Assembly (NCBI RefSeq): GCF_015500075.1
Contig: NZ_CP045496.1
Location: 2,738,001 to 2,802,000, forward strand
DNA: 64,000 nt
Direction: 5' to 3'
DNA from: Mesorhizobium sp. INR15
GTDB lineage: Bacteria; Pseudomonadota; Alphaproteobacteria; Rhizobiales; Rhizobiaceae
Shown: positions 53,212-62,869 of the stretch, piece by piece
Layout of the letters: each line of letters opens with the position of its first letter
How positions within the stretch are numbered: the stretch's first letter is position 1
Made by a program: the position numbers and the translations under genes
The notes under the pieces: generated by a model
Told to the model about the DNA's origin: nothing
The model's input: the letters and a program-made list of their open reading frames with translations, nothing else
Databases searched by the model: none

Positions 53212-53442
53212 TCGGCGGCTGCGGGCAATGACAGGCCAAAGATCGCCACTCTTTGGGAAAAGACCGACGCAGCCTGGTGGGACGATGCTGACGATCCAGA
53301 AATTCGCCTGATAACGGTGGCCCCTGACGAAGGCGAATTGTGGGACAGTCCAGGGCTGGTCGTCGCTACCGCGAAGATGGTGTTCGCCGCTGTCACCGGT
53401 GCCAGGCCGAATGTGGGCGACAACGCAAAAGTTGACCTCTGA
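53212..53442 (+). pseudogene. C-terminal remnant of a general-stress FMN-binding (pyridoxamine-oxidase-like) protein
   Basis: The open frame after a stop at 53209-53211 encodes PKIATLWEKTDAAWWDDADD, PEIRLITVAPDEGELWDSPG and a tail ending [13 protein letters not shown]. This is the typical C-terminal half of general stress protein 26-like enzymes. No start codon or N-terminal barrel is present upstream, and frames before 53212 do not match. About half of the gene is missing. Confidence 0.65.
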
Positions 53443-53480
53443 AAAAGCCGAGCCCCCCTGTCGGATTGACGGAGAAAAAG

Positions 53481-54770
53481 ATGCGCGATCCCGCGACGAG
53501 GTACACCAGCACACCGTTCAAGGAACAGCGCCAGGAATGGCCAGCGCTTCAACGCGACATGGACCCCGTCCCGGACTGTGGTGAGACCAGCTATCTCGGC
53601 TCTAACCGTTTGGCAGGCCGCAAGGCTCTGGTGACGGGCGGCGATTCCGGTATCGGACGCGCCGCCGTGATTGCCTTCGCTCGCGAAGGGGCGGACGTAG
53701 CGATCAATTACTTTCCCAGTGAAGAGCCCGATGCACAGGATGTGGCAGAACTGGTCCGCGCGGGGGCGCAAGGCAATCCTCATTCCCTGGATTGGATTAG
53801 CGGTTTTCCTTTGTCTCGCCGCAACTTTGTTCGCATCCCTGACTGCCGATTTCGCGTCGCCAACTGCCTTCTTAGCCTTGCCTTTGGCGCCCTGCGCCTC
53901 GATTTAGGCGCACGACGGTCAGACGCTTGGCTGATCGTGCTCCCCATGGATACTTCCTTATGTGGGCGGGTGTTGCGAGCGAGGCCGCATTCGTCGCAGT
54001 CCGGAGATCAACACCCGGCCACCGATGCGAACCCTGCCGTGCGCCAGAGACGAAACTACCTTTGGACTGTAGTGAGGCGGTCAGCATTTCCAGCTTGAAG
54101 CCCCACGATCGCTTTGCCATGGGGAAACCTTCTGTGCGCCCCGCCAAACACCTCCGACAGAATACATCAAAATTAAATGCCAGCCCTGGACTCCAGATGG
54201 TAAGCGCTGAATTGGGGGCTCTCTGGGGAGGAGACGCGTTCAAATGGAAGTTAAAGAGCTGCTTGAAAAACTGTCGTCTGCATTGCAGCGCCGACGCGCC
54301 ACCGCTTCACCAAAACCTGCCAATCCGCTGCGGAAATCGCTCGGTGAAATCCCGTCAAGACCAAGACAAGTTCCACCCTATCGATCACCAAGACGGCGCT
54401 CCCTCTGATGAAAGCGGGTGCGGCGATCATCAACACCGCCTCCGTGAATTCGTTCAATCCTGGCGAGGAATTACTCGACTACGCAACGACGAAAGGCGGC
54501 ATTGCGATATTCACCAAAGGCCTGGCGAAGCAGTTGGCAAAACAAGGCATACGGGTCGACGCCGTCGCCCCTGGGCCAGTCTGGACGCCGTTGCAGGTTG
54601 CCGGTGGTCAGTTGCCCGGCAAATTGAACGAGTTCGGTCAAGATACCCCCATGGGGCGCGCCGGCCAGCCGGCGGAGCTTGCGCCGCTATTCGTCCTGCT
54701 GGCTTCCGGTGAAATCACATACACCGATGGCAGTGTCTTCGGCGCCAATGGCGGGACAGGCGCAATCTGA
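53481..54770 (+). pseudogene. Interrupted SDR oxidoreductase (YghA-like)
   Basis: The first about 95 codons are intact ([20 protein letters not shown] contains the TGxxxGIG cofactor motif, then VAELVRAGA). Homology shifts frame near 53760 (GRKAILIP) and is lost by about 53785. It resumes near 54318-54370 (ITKTALPLMKAGAAIINTAS) and runs to the end with the catalytic YATTKGG and GRAGQPAELAPLFVLLASGE. The intervening 540 bases carry an unrelated sequence with no clear gene. The gene cannot encode a functional enzyme as it stands. Confidence 0.75.
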
Positions 54771-54794
54771 AGGAAGCGGGGCCTGCGCAATGCA

Positions 54795-55547
54795 CTAGCG
54801 CAGCAAACCCTCGTCCTCGAAATCGTCCCAACCTTCCAATCTTGGCCGCGAGCCCTCATCCTTTCGGGGTCTTCTCCCCTGCATATCTTTGTGCTTGCCC
54901 TTACCGGCACGCGTCAGCGCGGCCTTCCCCGCGCCCCGGCGCCTGTTTTCAGCAACCTCCACCGCATCCTGCTCTCGCCACACCGTCGACAGATCACGAT
55001 CGAGCACATCCTCGATGTATCGCGGATCGAAAACATGGAAGGTGACGGCCTTGGAGCGACCGCGCATCTTGACGGTGCGGGTGCCGATGCTTTGTAACCG
55101 GCCGTCCTTGAGCCACTTGTGACGCTCGCGCGTTAAGATGGTCAGGATATCTTCTGCCTCGCGTGGAAGCACGGGCAGGTCTTCGATGCCTTGCAGCGTC
55201 TTGGAAATGGTGACCGAAGCGATTTCGAACGCCTCTGCCTCGCCTTCCGGCATTTGCAAGACAATGCGACCAGTCTCCGCCTTGAGGTGGGTGCGCACTG
55301 CCCATGGCAATCGTGCACGCAATTCGCGCTCGATGCCTTTGGCGCGAACCGCGGACCCCAAGGTGGCCGCGGGCGCAAGCGGCCATTCCGTCATCAAAGA
55401 AGGGGAGGAGGTCTTTTCGCCTTTACTGGCGGTCGTCCGGTTCAGTGTTCGTTTCCGGACGATGCCGATAAGCTTGGCTCCCGCTCGCGCTAAAGCTTCT
55501 GCCGGGGACTTGCGCTTTCCAAAATTCTTTGGCTCGCTTGATTTCAT
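54795..55547 (-). CDS. Conserved hypothetical protein
   Basis: I do not recognise this 250-aa basic, soluble protein. It has a helical centre (AEAFEIASVTISKTLQGIED, REAEDILTILTRERHKWLKD) and a Lys/Arg-rich tail (GRRPRKDEGSRPRLEGWDDF). The ATG at 55547 (MKSSEPKNFGKRKSP) lacks a strong ribosome binding site. No membrane segment is present. Its position beside the broken SDR gene gives no functional clue. Confidence 0.55.
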   Translation of the reverse strand: MKSSEPKNFGKRKSPAEALARAGAKLIGIVRKRTLNRTTASKGEKTSSPSLMTEWPLAPAATLGSAVRAKGIERELRARLPWAVRTHLKAETGRIVLQMPEGEAEAFEIASVTISKTLQGIEDLPVLPREAEDILTILTRERHKWLKDGRLQSIGTRTVKMRGRSKAVTFHVFDPRYIEDVLDRDLSTVWREQDAVEVAENRRRGAGKAALTRAGKGKHKDMQGRRPRKDEGSRPRLEGWDDFEDEGLLR

Positions 55548-56314
55548 GCAGACTTTACCATTTTCCGGCTCTGTTTGATTCAGCTCTCAATACGCGAATG
55601 TCAAATGACAGCAGCGCGGGGGAAGGCACGCAATGAGCCATCCGACCTACAGACAAATAGGTCAGCGGCAGCTGTTCTAAAGAGGGTGGTGTCGGGTTCC
55701 GTTGTGCAGGAGGGCCCGTTGATCATCAAGACGATATGTGCCGCGTTTCAAGTAAGGGTGGCGTGGTGATAGCAAGGGCTGGCGCATTGACATAAGCGAT
55801 CCTCGCTCTGTCTGGCCTTGTCGTCCTTGGTGCCAGTTCAACAGCTCGTGCCAGCGCTATTCCACTCCAAGGGCATTGAAAGCGTGGCCCAGAAAATCCG
55901 GACTGGCTTGGACAGTTAGGATTGCGCTGGATCAAATTCTCTGGCGCCGCTACGCAAGTATTCCGCCAATCGCCAGGGGCGTGATCGCCACGGCAAATAC
56001 AGGTGCCAACAACCAGCGCGCCTGGCTAATGCTCTTGTCCATAAACGTCTCCCAGGATTGCACCGAACAACAGAACGAAGCGTGCCTTATTCCTCCCTGG
56101 AGCCAAGGCTGAGACCATTGCTTAATCAGGTCAGACCTTGGTCCCAACGCAGGCCCGACTGATGTTTCACAGCATGAACGTTTCGGATTCGGCCACGGTC
56201 TACGAAAACTAGCCGTGGGTGCGTCCGGAGCCTTTGCCGAAATGGCGATGGCTCCGGGCAAGTGAATTTAACGTGCCGGCCCCAACAGGCTCTGGTCGAA
56301 GCTGGAACCTCGCC
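55548..56314. other. Long intergenic stretch with one possible micro-gene
   Basis: These 767 bases separate the hypothetical gene and the glycosyltransferase. Apart from a 30-aa frame with a good ribosome binding site (55950-56042, listed separately), no coding sequence or strong hairpin is supported. Confidence 0.4.
55950..56042 (-). CDS. Possible 30-aa membrane peptide
   Basis: MDKSISQARWLLAPVFAVAI continues TPLAIGGILA: one transmembrane helix with a basic N-terminus. GGAGACGTTT precedes the ATG. It could be a true small membrane protein or the remaining N-terminus of a transporter permease. Confidence 0.35.
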   Translation of the reverse strand: MDKSISQARWLLAPVFAVAITPLAIGGILA

Positions 56315-57181
56315 TTACCCCGGAAGTTGGGGGGAATGCGGCGCAGTCCTTCCCTGGGTAGCGCCGCCGGCCAAGAGCGGTCTAGCGGCATCACAAACGC
56401 AAGCTGAAAACTCGTTGCGAGGGCCTGGGCTTAATTGTCCAAGCGTGATGAACCCCACCTTTCTGGTGCCCCAGAGAGTTCCATTCCAACAATGTCCAAA
56501 AGCCTTCATAAATTCTGAGCGAATTTTGGCGATCGGCCCCTTGGTCCAATGCGGAGCATTAATCTGAATGAGCGTCGCAAGCGGGCTTTGTAGATGGACG
56601 AATTGTGCTTGAGTGCATATGGCCGGCGTCAACTGGTAGTTTCTGCTGAGAATGCACGTCAGGCACGTGGCATCGAACAAGAAGTGGTCCGCCACACCGC
56701 TGATGCGCCGCCTGGTGTGGTGGAGCAGCTTTCTGGCGGCCGATCTCGAAATGAGGTAGCCGGCAGTGCCGGAATGGGAGCCGACCAGCCGGGCAACTGC
56801 GTATCCATTGCCGATCTCGATCTGCCGATTGCCGATCCTCGTTTTCTCGAAAAACGTCTCAAGTTTGACAATATCAGCATCGACCGGAACCCAAGAATAA
56901 TCGGAGAGAAATCGGCCGGCATCGCTGCTGAATACGGCGTCGTCTTCGAAGACTGTGCCATATTGATCTGCTCCATCGGCAATGATCTGCCAGCATTTTC
57001 GGTGGCTTAGAGAGCAGGCAATTTGCGACTTGGTGAGATGCGGCGAAGCAGGGAGCGGAAACTCGTGAGAGGCATCAACTGCCGATACTCGCTCGAACGC
57101 GACCCCGATCTTAGCGAATTCGGAGGTTATATGAGCCAACCGGTCGACTGACCGGTCGAGATTTATCACCAGGCAATTCAC
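56315..57181 (-). CDS. Glycosyltransferase family 25 (LPS biosynthesis type)
   Basis: This 288-aa glycosyltransferase starts MNCLVINLDRSVDRLAHITS, the hallmark of GT25. ACSLSHRKCWQ and the acidic nucleotide-binding motif in TVFEDDAVF follow. The GT25 fold ends near residue 245; the last 40 residues are low-complexity and may be read-through. It belongs to a minus-strand cluster with two further transferase genes and probably decorates lipopolysaccharide or exopolysaccharide. Confidence 0.82.
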   Translation of the reverse strand: MNCLVINLDRSVDRLAHITSEFAKIGVAFERVSAVDASHEFPLPASPHLTKSQIACSLSHRKCWQIIADGADQYGTVFEDDAVFSSDAGRFLSDYSWVPVDADIVKLETFFEKTRIGNRQIEIGNGYAVARLVGSHSGTAGYLISRSAARKLLHHTRRRISGVADHFLFDATCLTCILSRNYQLTPAICTQAQFVHLQSPLATLIQINAPHWTKGPIAKIRSEFMKAFGHCWNGTLWGTRKVGFITLGQLSPGPRNEFSACVCDAARPLLAGGATQGRTAPHSPQLPG

Positions 57182-57427
57182 GGCTTCCCCTCAATTTATG
57201 GCACGTCGCCTGTGCCGGTGCCTCCTTAGCTGATCCTAATACAATTCGAAAGGGAGAAGCGGCCGGACTGCCGGTAGCCGACGACGACGCTGGCTGCGGC
57301 GTCTGCCATCGGTGTCTCGGCGAAGTGGATTGTATTCGAGGTGCTGGTGCGGCGGTTCAGGTCGGCGCCGGTGGAATGACTGTGTTCCGGTAACACTGGC
57401 GGCGCAGTTGTCTGACCGAGAAGGTGC
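57182..57427. other. Short gap in the glycosyltransferase cluster
   Basis: No start codon with a ribosome binding site and no recognised family are present. One minus-strand frame is open and Ser/Thr/Ala-rich. Possibly a remnant of another gene. Confidence 0.3.
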
Positions 57428-57882
57428 CTAAGCCAGAGGCCGCAACCGACGCCAGGCTCTCATGATGCCGCCTTTGGGGATATTCCGGTGTGTATAGCGA
57501 TCCCGGACATGTGTCAGGCGCTTCAGGTCATGGTTGCGCATATACGCGTCGACACGCTTTTCGAATAACTCGTCGGCATAGTCTGGATAGCGTTCCGAGG
57601 CTGCGTTGTGCTCATTGTAGATCGGCGCGCGAAAGACAGATGTCTTTGCCAGATAACACTGATCGGAGAAGCCGTAACCGATGAAGAATTCACCCTGCCG
57701 ATCGAAACTCTCGGCTCTTGCAGCTCTGGCTCGTTTGTTCCAACACAGGTTGGCGACTACGAAATCGCTTCTGCTTTCCATAAGTTCGATCGCGGATGCC
57801 ACCCACTGGTGACGACGCCTCGGATATGAGTCGCTGGCGAAATGAAGTAGGTAATCAGCCGTGCAGGCCTTGAGGCCAACTA

Positions 57883-58717
57883 GGGTCAGGACCCATTAAT
57901 TTGTTGAATTGAAGAGTATTCGATGATTCAAGGTGGCAGGAGGTGCTGCCTTGAATGATTTGCTGATGTTGACGCCGGAGCAGATGCGGCGGATCGAACC
58001 CTATTTTCCTCTGTCGCATGGTGTGCCGCGAGTGGATGATCGCCGGGTGCTGAGCGGCATCCTGTTCGTGATCCGCAATGGCCTTCGCTGGCGGGATGCT
58101 CCTGCCAGTTACGCTCCGCACAAGACCATCTACAACCGCTTCATCCGCTGGAGCCGGCTGGGTGTGTTCAACCGCATCCTGGCCGAACTGGCGGCGCGGG
58201 GCGGCAAGACGGACAATCTGATGATCGATGCCACCCATCTGAAGGCGCACCGCACCGCCGCCAGTCTGCTCAAAAAGGGGCTCTACCCCGATGTATCGGA
58301 CGCAGCCGAGGCGGACTGACTACCAAGCTGCAAGTGGTCTGCGACGGCAAGGGACGCCCATTGCTGCTGCATTTGAGTGAAGGGCAGGCCAATGATCACA
58401 AGACCGCTGCCGCAGTGATCGAAACCTTGCCTCAAGCCAACTCCCTGCTGGCCGACCGAGCTTACAGTTCCGCCGCCTTCCGACAGGCGCTCGTCGAGCG
58501 CGGCATTACGCCTTGCATTCCACCGCATGCCAGCCACCGCATCCAGCACGCCTACGATCCGGTCCTCTACCGCCAGCGCCACAGGATCGAAAACCTGTTC
58601 GCACGCCTCAAGGACTGGCGGCGCATCCACACCAGATACGACCGATGTGCTCATACCTTCCTGTCGGCAATCGCCTTCGCTGCTGTCTTCATCTTCTGGA
58701 TCAATGAGTCCTGACCC
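57883..58717 (+). mobile_element. IS5-family insertion sequence (IS427-like)
   Basis: This element of about 835 bp has terminal inverted repeats gggtcaggac (57883-57892) and gtcctgaccc (58708-58717), extended imperfectly by CATTAAT/ATTGATC. CTAG occurs at 57880-57883 and at 58722-58725 as a likely target duplication; the exact right end is uncertain by a few bases because CTAG also occurs at 58717-58720. It carries one transposase in two frames and has split a glycosyltransferase-like gene. Confidence 0.88.
57951..58714 (+). CDS. IS5-family transposase, made by -1 frameshift
   Basis: The first frame starts at a TTG (57951) behind AGGAGG: MNDLLMLTPEQMRRIEPYF, with the catalytic Asp in DNLMIDATHLKAH. 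It stops at 58319. A -1 slip at aaaaagggg (58272-58280) restores the family sequence KKGALPRCIGRSRGGLTTKL. The second frame supplies LLADRAYSS (Asp) and RHRIENLFARLKDWRR (Glu) to the stop at 58714. Such A-run frameshifting is standard in this IS group. The intact DDE residues and ends suggest a potentially active copy. Confidence 0.9.
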
Positions 58718-59049
58718 TAGTCTAGTTCGCTGATCGAGTAGCGATAGCCTCGGCCGAAAGATGATTTTTCAATCTGGAAAAACTCCAGGGCCGCCGCTGC
58801 GTGATCCTCGGTAAACAGGTACTCGTCGAGGTCGCCGCGAGCGATTGCCGACTTTGCGGCTTCTTCGACTGGCCCGCGTGCCTTTACATTGTTGATGATC
58901 AGCCGGCGCCTGGAAAAATCGTGGGCGCAGCGATCCACGACGGTTCGCAGATATCCCCTGCCGAGAACGATCTCCCAATCGTTCTCGTAACATTTGGTTT
59001 CGAAGTCGACAGTCGGGATCATCTCTGTCCTCAAGCAATATTGGCGCAC

Positions 59050-59366
59050 TTGCTCCGCTCGGCGGGGCTTTTTCCATTTGTGGAACTAAACCATGCCTTG
59101 TGCGTATTGCTAGTGGTGGTCGCAACCCCTAGCCGTGTTTCGAACACCAAAGTGCCCGTCACCTTCCCTCAAGGTGGCGGGCTTCGCAGCATCTGCTCAG
59201 CCCGACGATTTCTGGCTCGGTATCATGCCGTCCAAACCTGCTTCGGTCCACCGGCACATACATGTTTGGCCACGTCGCAGGCAGACCGGGTGTGGCGAGG
59301 GCGGCACCTAAAGCCGCGTATTTTTGCTCGGTGCCGACCTACAACCCGACATCAAGGTCAGCACGA
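59050..59366. other. Gap between split transferase gene and next glycosyltransferase
   Basis: 317 bases upstream of the split gene. They should hold its promoter. No gene or strong motif was recognised. Confidence 0.35.
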
Positions 59367-60338
59367 TCAGCTGTCGTCGACGATCCGCCCGGCGACGCCA
59401 CCCAGGAACTGGTTCCAGATATAGTCGCGCAGCAAGTCGCGGTGCTCGGCCGTGCGCTGGTGGCGTGTCTTGAGCGCGGCATAGGAAGCGCCGCCCAAGT
59501 GGAAAAGCGCGCCATCGAACAGTTCATGCTCACCCGTCGCGCTACCCAGCACAAGGTGAACTGGTTCAGCGGTTGCAGTGGCGATATCGCCCGCGCCCAG
59601 CCGCGAAAACAGAGGTCGCCAGTTGCCGCCTCCGGTGTCGAGGCCAAGTTCCATGCGCGGCCCGAAGTCGAGCGTCATCCCGTCGACCGCCGCGAACCGG
59701 AAGAAGCACAGGCCGCCCCACAGGTGCCATCCGGCTTCGTTCTCGGCCGGCTTGAACAGGTAGTTCTCATTTGCCGCGAGCTTCAGCCCATAAACCGCCT
59801 TGCCTTCCATCCGCGCCGGAATGTCCAGTGGCGCCACCGGAAAGCAATCGTGGTCGATAAAGCCGAACAGCTCCGGCCGAAGGTGCCGGACGATGTTGTG
59901 GAACACCCAGGTCAGCGCCGTTCCATGCGAGCGCGACCAGTGCCGCTCGCGCCGGCTGGGCAGGCCGAAATAGGGCACGCCCCTGACCGAGCAGATATGC
60001 TCGATAAACTTCCTGGCCGCCTCGTCGGATGAATTGTCGACCACCACCAGCGACAAGCCCGGCGGATGCAGCTGCCATGCCTTGGTCAGTGCATCGATCA
60101 CCCAGGGCGTGTTGAACGCGATGGTGAAGCAGAAGCGGGACGAACCCGACTTTTTCAGCAGGCGCGAAAACTCCCGCCCCCGGCTGGCGCCCTTGGCTTG
60201 AAAGAACAGGTAGGACAACCTGTTGCGGATCGACTTCACCTTGCCGACCAGGGGAGAGCGGCTAATGGCGTCGATTGGTTTCTTCAGAATCTTCATCGAA
60301 ACTCGCCGAGGCGCGGCTTCGGTCATCGAGGCCGCCAT
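59367..60338 (-). CDS. Glycosyltransferase-like protein (GT-A type)
   Basis: This protein of about 320 aa has a basic N-terminus and GT-A-like features: FTIAFNTPWVIDALTKAW, LSLVVVDNSSDEAARKFIEH, and the probable metal-binding motif FGFIDHDCFPV (Asp-His-Asp). GGLCFFRF and GLDTGGGNWRP follow. The start is ambiguous among 60338, 60326 and 60296; 60338 has AAGG at suitable spacing. It probably acts on surface polysaccharide with the neighbouring transferases. Confidence 0.75.
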   Translation of the reverse strand: MAASMTEAAPRRVSMKILKKPIDAISRSPLVGKVKSIRNRLSYLFFQAKGASRGREFSRLLKKSGSSRFCFTIAFNTPWVIDALTKAWQLHPPGLSLVVVDNSSDEAARKFIEHICSVRGVPYFGLPSRRERHWSRSHGTALTWVFHNIVRHLRPELFGFIDHDCFPVAPLDIPARMEGKAVYGLKLAANENYLFKPAENEAGWHLWGGLCFFRFAAVDGMTLDFGPRMELGLDTGGGNWRPLFSRLGAGDIATATAEPVHLVLGSATGEHELFDGALFHLGGASYAALKTRHQRTAEHRDLLRDYIWNQFLGGVAGRIVDDS

Positions 60339-60605
60339 TCTCTCAGGCCTTATCGAGGTTGGTTTGTCAATTATCCCGGGGATGCCTCGCCGTGCTGGCC
60401 GCAACGGACCCGCCGGTACGACGGGATACGCCATGCGCGCCGAATTGCCCGTTCAACACCTACTATTCATTGCCCGCGCTAAAGAGATCGCCATCAACGT
60501 CCGAGAAACCATGACTCATATCGTGAGCCCTTGTGCCCCCGTTCCGCCGCATTACAGCCGCACGTGGCAAGCCATAGGGATACAGGCCTTCAACGGAGAC
60601 CTCAC

Positions 60606-60920
60606 ATGAACTTGCATAAAGCCATTGCCGCCGTGATGATGACCACCGCTCTCGTGGGTTGTGCGCAGACCGAGGGGCAGCAGAGAGCCGGAACGGGCGC
60701 ACTCATCGGCGGTGCGGGTGGCGCGCTGGTTGGGCAGGCCATCGGCGGAAACACCGAGAGCACTCTGATTGGGGCCGCTGGTGGCGCGCTTCTGGGCGCC
60801 GCCGTGGGCAGCGCGACGACACCGGACCGGCGCAGCAACCAGCTCTGTCGCTACCAGGACCGTCGCGGACGCATCTACACCGCGCCATGCGACGACCGAT
60901 ATTACGACGGCAACTACTGA
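60606..60920 (+). CDS. Glycine-zipper lipoprotein (17-kDa antigen-like)
   Basis: This 104-aa lipoprotein has the lipobox TALVGCAQ. A glycine-zipper pair follows (GALIGGAGGALVGQAIGGNT, then GAAGGALLGAAVGSATT) that can span a membrane as a 2TM unit. The end CRYQDRRGRIYTAPCDDRYY contains a Cys pair. The ATG at 60606 follows GGAGA. Likely an outer-membrane-associated protein. Confidence 0.88.
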   Translation: MNLHKAIAAVMMTTALVGCAQTEGQQRAGTGALIGGAGGALVGQAIGGNTESTLIGAAGGALLGAAVGSATTPDRRSNQLCRYQDRRGRIYTAPCDDRYYDGNY

Positions 60921-61197
60921 GCATACTGACGGGGCGTGGAGCGTGGAGCGTCGCACGCCTCCGCGCCCCCCCATTTATGCTTGACGCCAAGAGATGGGTT
61001 AGGCCCGCATCTCGGCATGTTGCCTGACATCCGGCAGCGTCAGCTCCGGACGCTCGTCGGCATGCTAGAGCGCCTGAACGAAAACCTTGATAGGCTGGTA
61101 ACCGAAGAGGTGGAGCGAGGCGCCTGCGGAATGGTGGCGACGTGCCCCAAGCCACCGACGGTCCGTTTGCGGGCATCCCTTACAAAACTTGAGGGCT

Positions 61198-62126
61198 CTA
61201 TTTCAATGCGTTGTTGAGCAAGTTCGCAAGACGTGCAGCCGCAATGCTTGCTTGTGATTGCGCCAATGTTTTCGCGTCGTCGACATAGCTCTGTGGCACT
61301 GCATAAGGCCCCTTATCTTCCTTGATGTCGGACGTGTAGACGTATTGGCGCGCCAGATCGTAGCTCTCGTGGAACCAGGCGCCAGGATCCGATACGGCCG
61401 AGCGGATGGGATCCGGAGGAGGAAGCGAGGCGATGGCTGCAATGGCCTCCGCCGGCGTTGCGGTCTCGCCCAACAGCGAATCCCAAAAGGCATGAAGTTT
61501 GACTTTTGGGCGCTCCTGCCGGCGTAATCTCGATCAGGTTGCCGCCCTGATCTCCATGAAGGGCTTGCGATTGACGCTCCGCGGCGTGCAGAGGTTGGTG
61601 AGCATCACCCACGAGGTGGATAAGCCAGACCAGGTCGTAAGACTTGATGTAAGGCGCGGCGCTCGAGGCGAGCGTGTCGCTGAAATTGCGGATCACGGCC
61701 TCCGCGTTGATCGGCGGCGTATTTGGCGTTGGTGTGTTATCTGTCGAAAACTCAATATCCTTGTAGTGCCAGTAGCGGTGCATCAGCATATCGGAATAGC
61801 CGATGTTGAGGCCTGCCCCAGGCACGAGCGAGCTTTCGCCTTCATTCGTATAGCCGCTCGCGGGCTTCTTGATGTCATCCGCCCATGTCGCGGCATGCAC
61901 AATGGCCCAATACGCAGCTTGGCTATCCCTCGTCGCCCCCCGCGATCCACGAGGGGTAGTAAGGGTTCATCATGATCAGTGCGTTGACTTTTGCCCTGAC
62001 CGGGGGATCTAGCAGCGGATAGGCGGCCGCCGCGATCTCCATGTGTCCCTTGTCCCACCAGGCAAGGGCGGGGGGCGCTTGAACAAGTATCGAAAGAAGT
62101 GATCCGGCAAAGATTGCGCTGCGCAT
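61198..62126 (-). pseudogene. S1/P1-type nuclease gene with two frameshifts
   Basis: The start at 62126 gives a signal peptide ending PPALA and a mature N-terminal Trp (WWDKGHMEIAAAAYPLLDP), the zinc-binding start of S1/P1 nucleases. The first frame breaks in a run of six C (61936-61941). The second frame continues QAAYWAIVHAATWADD with zinc ligands in VWLIHLVGDAHQPLHA, then breaks in TTTT (61504-61507). The third frame finishes KLHAFWDSLLGETATPAEAI to the stop at 61198. Both breaks are single-base changes in homopolymers, so the gene is either decayed or affected by sequencing error. Confidence 0.8.
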
Positions 62127-62287
62127 GATGTCTCTAAATGCTCCCAAGAGATCAGAACTATCTAGAAATTTTACCAATACCGTACAATCATTCCGCCAAG
62201 CTGGATCAAAAAAGATAACTGTACTCGCCCTGCCGCAACGCGCTGAAGACAAGTTCGCATTTTGTAGCAGTCGGGCCCGCCGCGGCG

Positions 62288-62719
62288 TTGGCAATTCAGC
62301 CGTCTCTGGCATCGAACACTCCGTTGAGTGGCCGAAAGGGCGGAATCTCGTATTGCCAAGACAGCACGTTCGTTTGCAGTGACGGGTCGGTGCGTGCCGG
62401 CAAGAACAACTGCACCACCTACGAGGGTAGTGGATCAAGCCAGGCGCTGGGCGCGATGGATAGCGGGAATGCGGATATGGCGCCAGCCCAAGACCGGGGC
62501 GAATGCCCGTACCGATCCGGTCGTTTCTGCATTGGACCACGTAACAGACATTTTCGAATTACCGACCGCAGGACCGAGAGCTATCTACGCAAATGGAACA
62601 GCTATTGGCCCGCGAGGGATAGGTTCGAGACTGGCATGCCGAGATGGTCAGAAGGCACGGGTCGAGTTCGGCGATCATGCTGGCGGCCTGTCCCGTATGT
62701 GAGGCAATTTAACAACTGA
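62288..62719 (+). CDS. Fragment of a small exported Cys-rich hypothetical protein
   Basis: In this frame SHFVAVGPAAALAIQPSLAS (from about 62246) resembles a signal peptide. NTPLSGRKGGISYCQDSTFV and CSDGSVRAGKNNC match the pattern of short rhizobial exported proteins with a Cys-Cys fold. There is no ATG, only CTG at 62243 and TTG at 62288. The sequence beyond about 62440 has no family character. It is probably a degraded gene whose start and end are lost. Confidence 0.4.
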   Translation: MAIQPSLASNTPLSGRKGGISYCQDSTFVCSDGSVRAGKNNCTTYEGSGSSQALGAMDSGNADMAPAQDRGECPYRSGRFCIGPRNRHFRITDRRTESYLRKWNSYWPARDRFETGMPRWSEGTGRVRRSCWRPVPYVRQFNN

Positions 62720-62733
62720 GGGCCGCGAGCGTC

Positions 62734-62762
62734 TTGACAAAAAAGGAATATATTCTTATCTT
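62734..62762 (+). promoter_or_regulatory. Sigma-70-type promoter
   Basis: TTGACA (62734-62739), 17 bases, then TATCTT (62757-62762). The -35 box is perfect. It lies about 108 bases before the start of the membrane-protein gene at 62870. Confidence 0.55.
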
Positions 62763-62869
62763 CTAGCCTGCCCAGTCGGAGAGAAGCAGCGGTTGCAGCC
62801 TTGGTACGTGGAATTGCAAGTCCATCCGATCCACTGGCTTGGCTGTCTGGCAGTGCAGAGGATCATAAA

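Larger units (their letters stand above)
57428..59049 (-). pseudogene. Glycosyltransferase-like gene split by an IS5-family element
   Basis: The 5' part (59049 down to 58726) encodes MIPTVDFETKCYENDWEIVL through FGRGYRYSISEL. The 3' part (57882 down to 57428) continues VGLKACTADYLLHFASDSYP, with MASAIELMESRSDFVVANLC further on, to the stop at 57428. Removing the IS with one copy of the duplicated CTAG joins the parts in frame (SISEL-VGLKA) into one protein of about 260 aa. The ASDSYP-type motif and neighbours suggest a glycosyltransferase, but I cannot name the family. Confidence 0.75.

Noticed and set aside
62580..62710. Frame reading RDWHAEMVRRHGSSSAIMLA and on to a CPVC motif
   Set aside because: It has no start codon or ribosome binding site and no recognised family; probably chance or a remnant.
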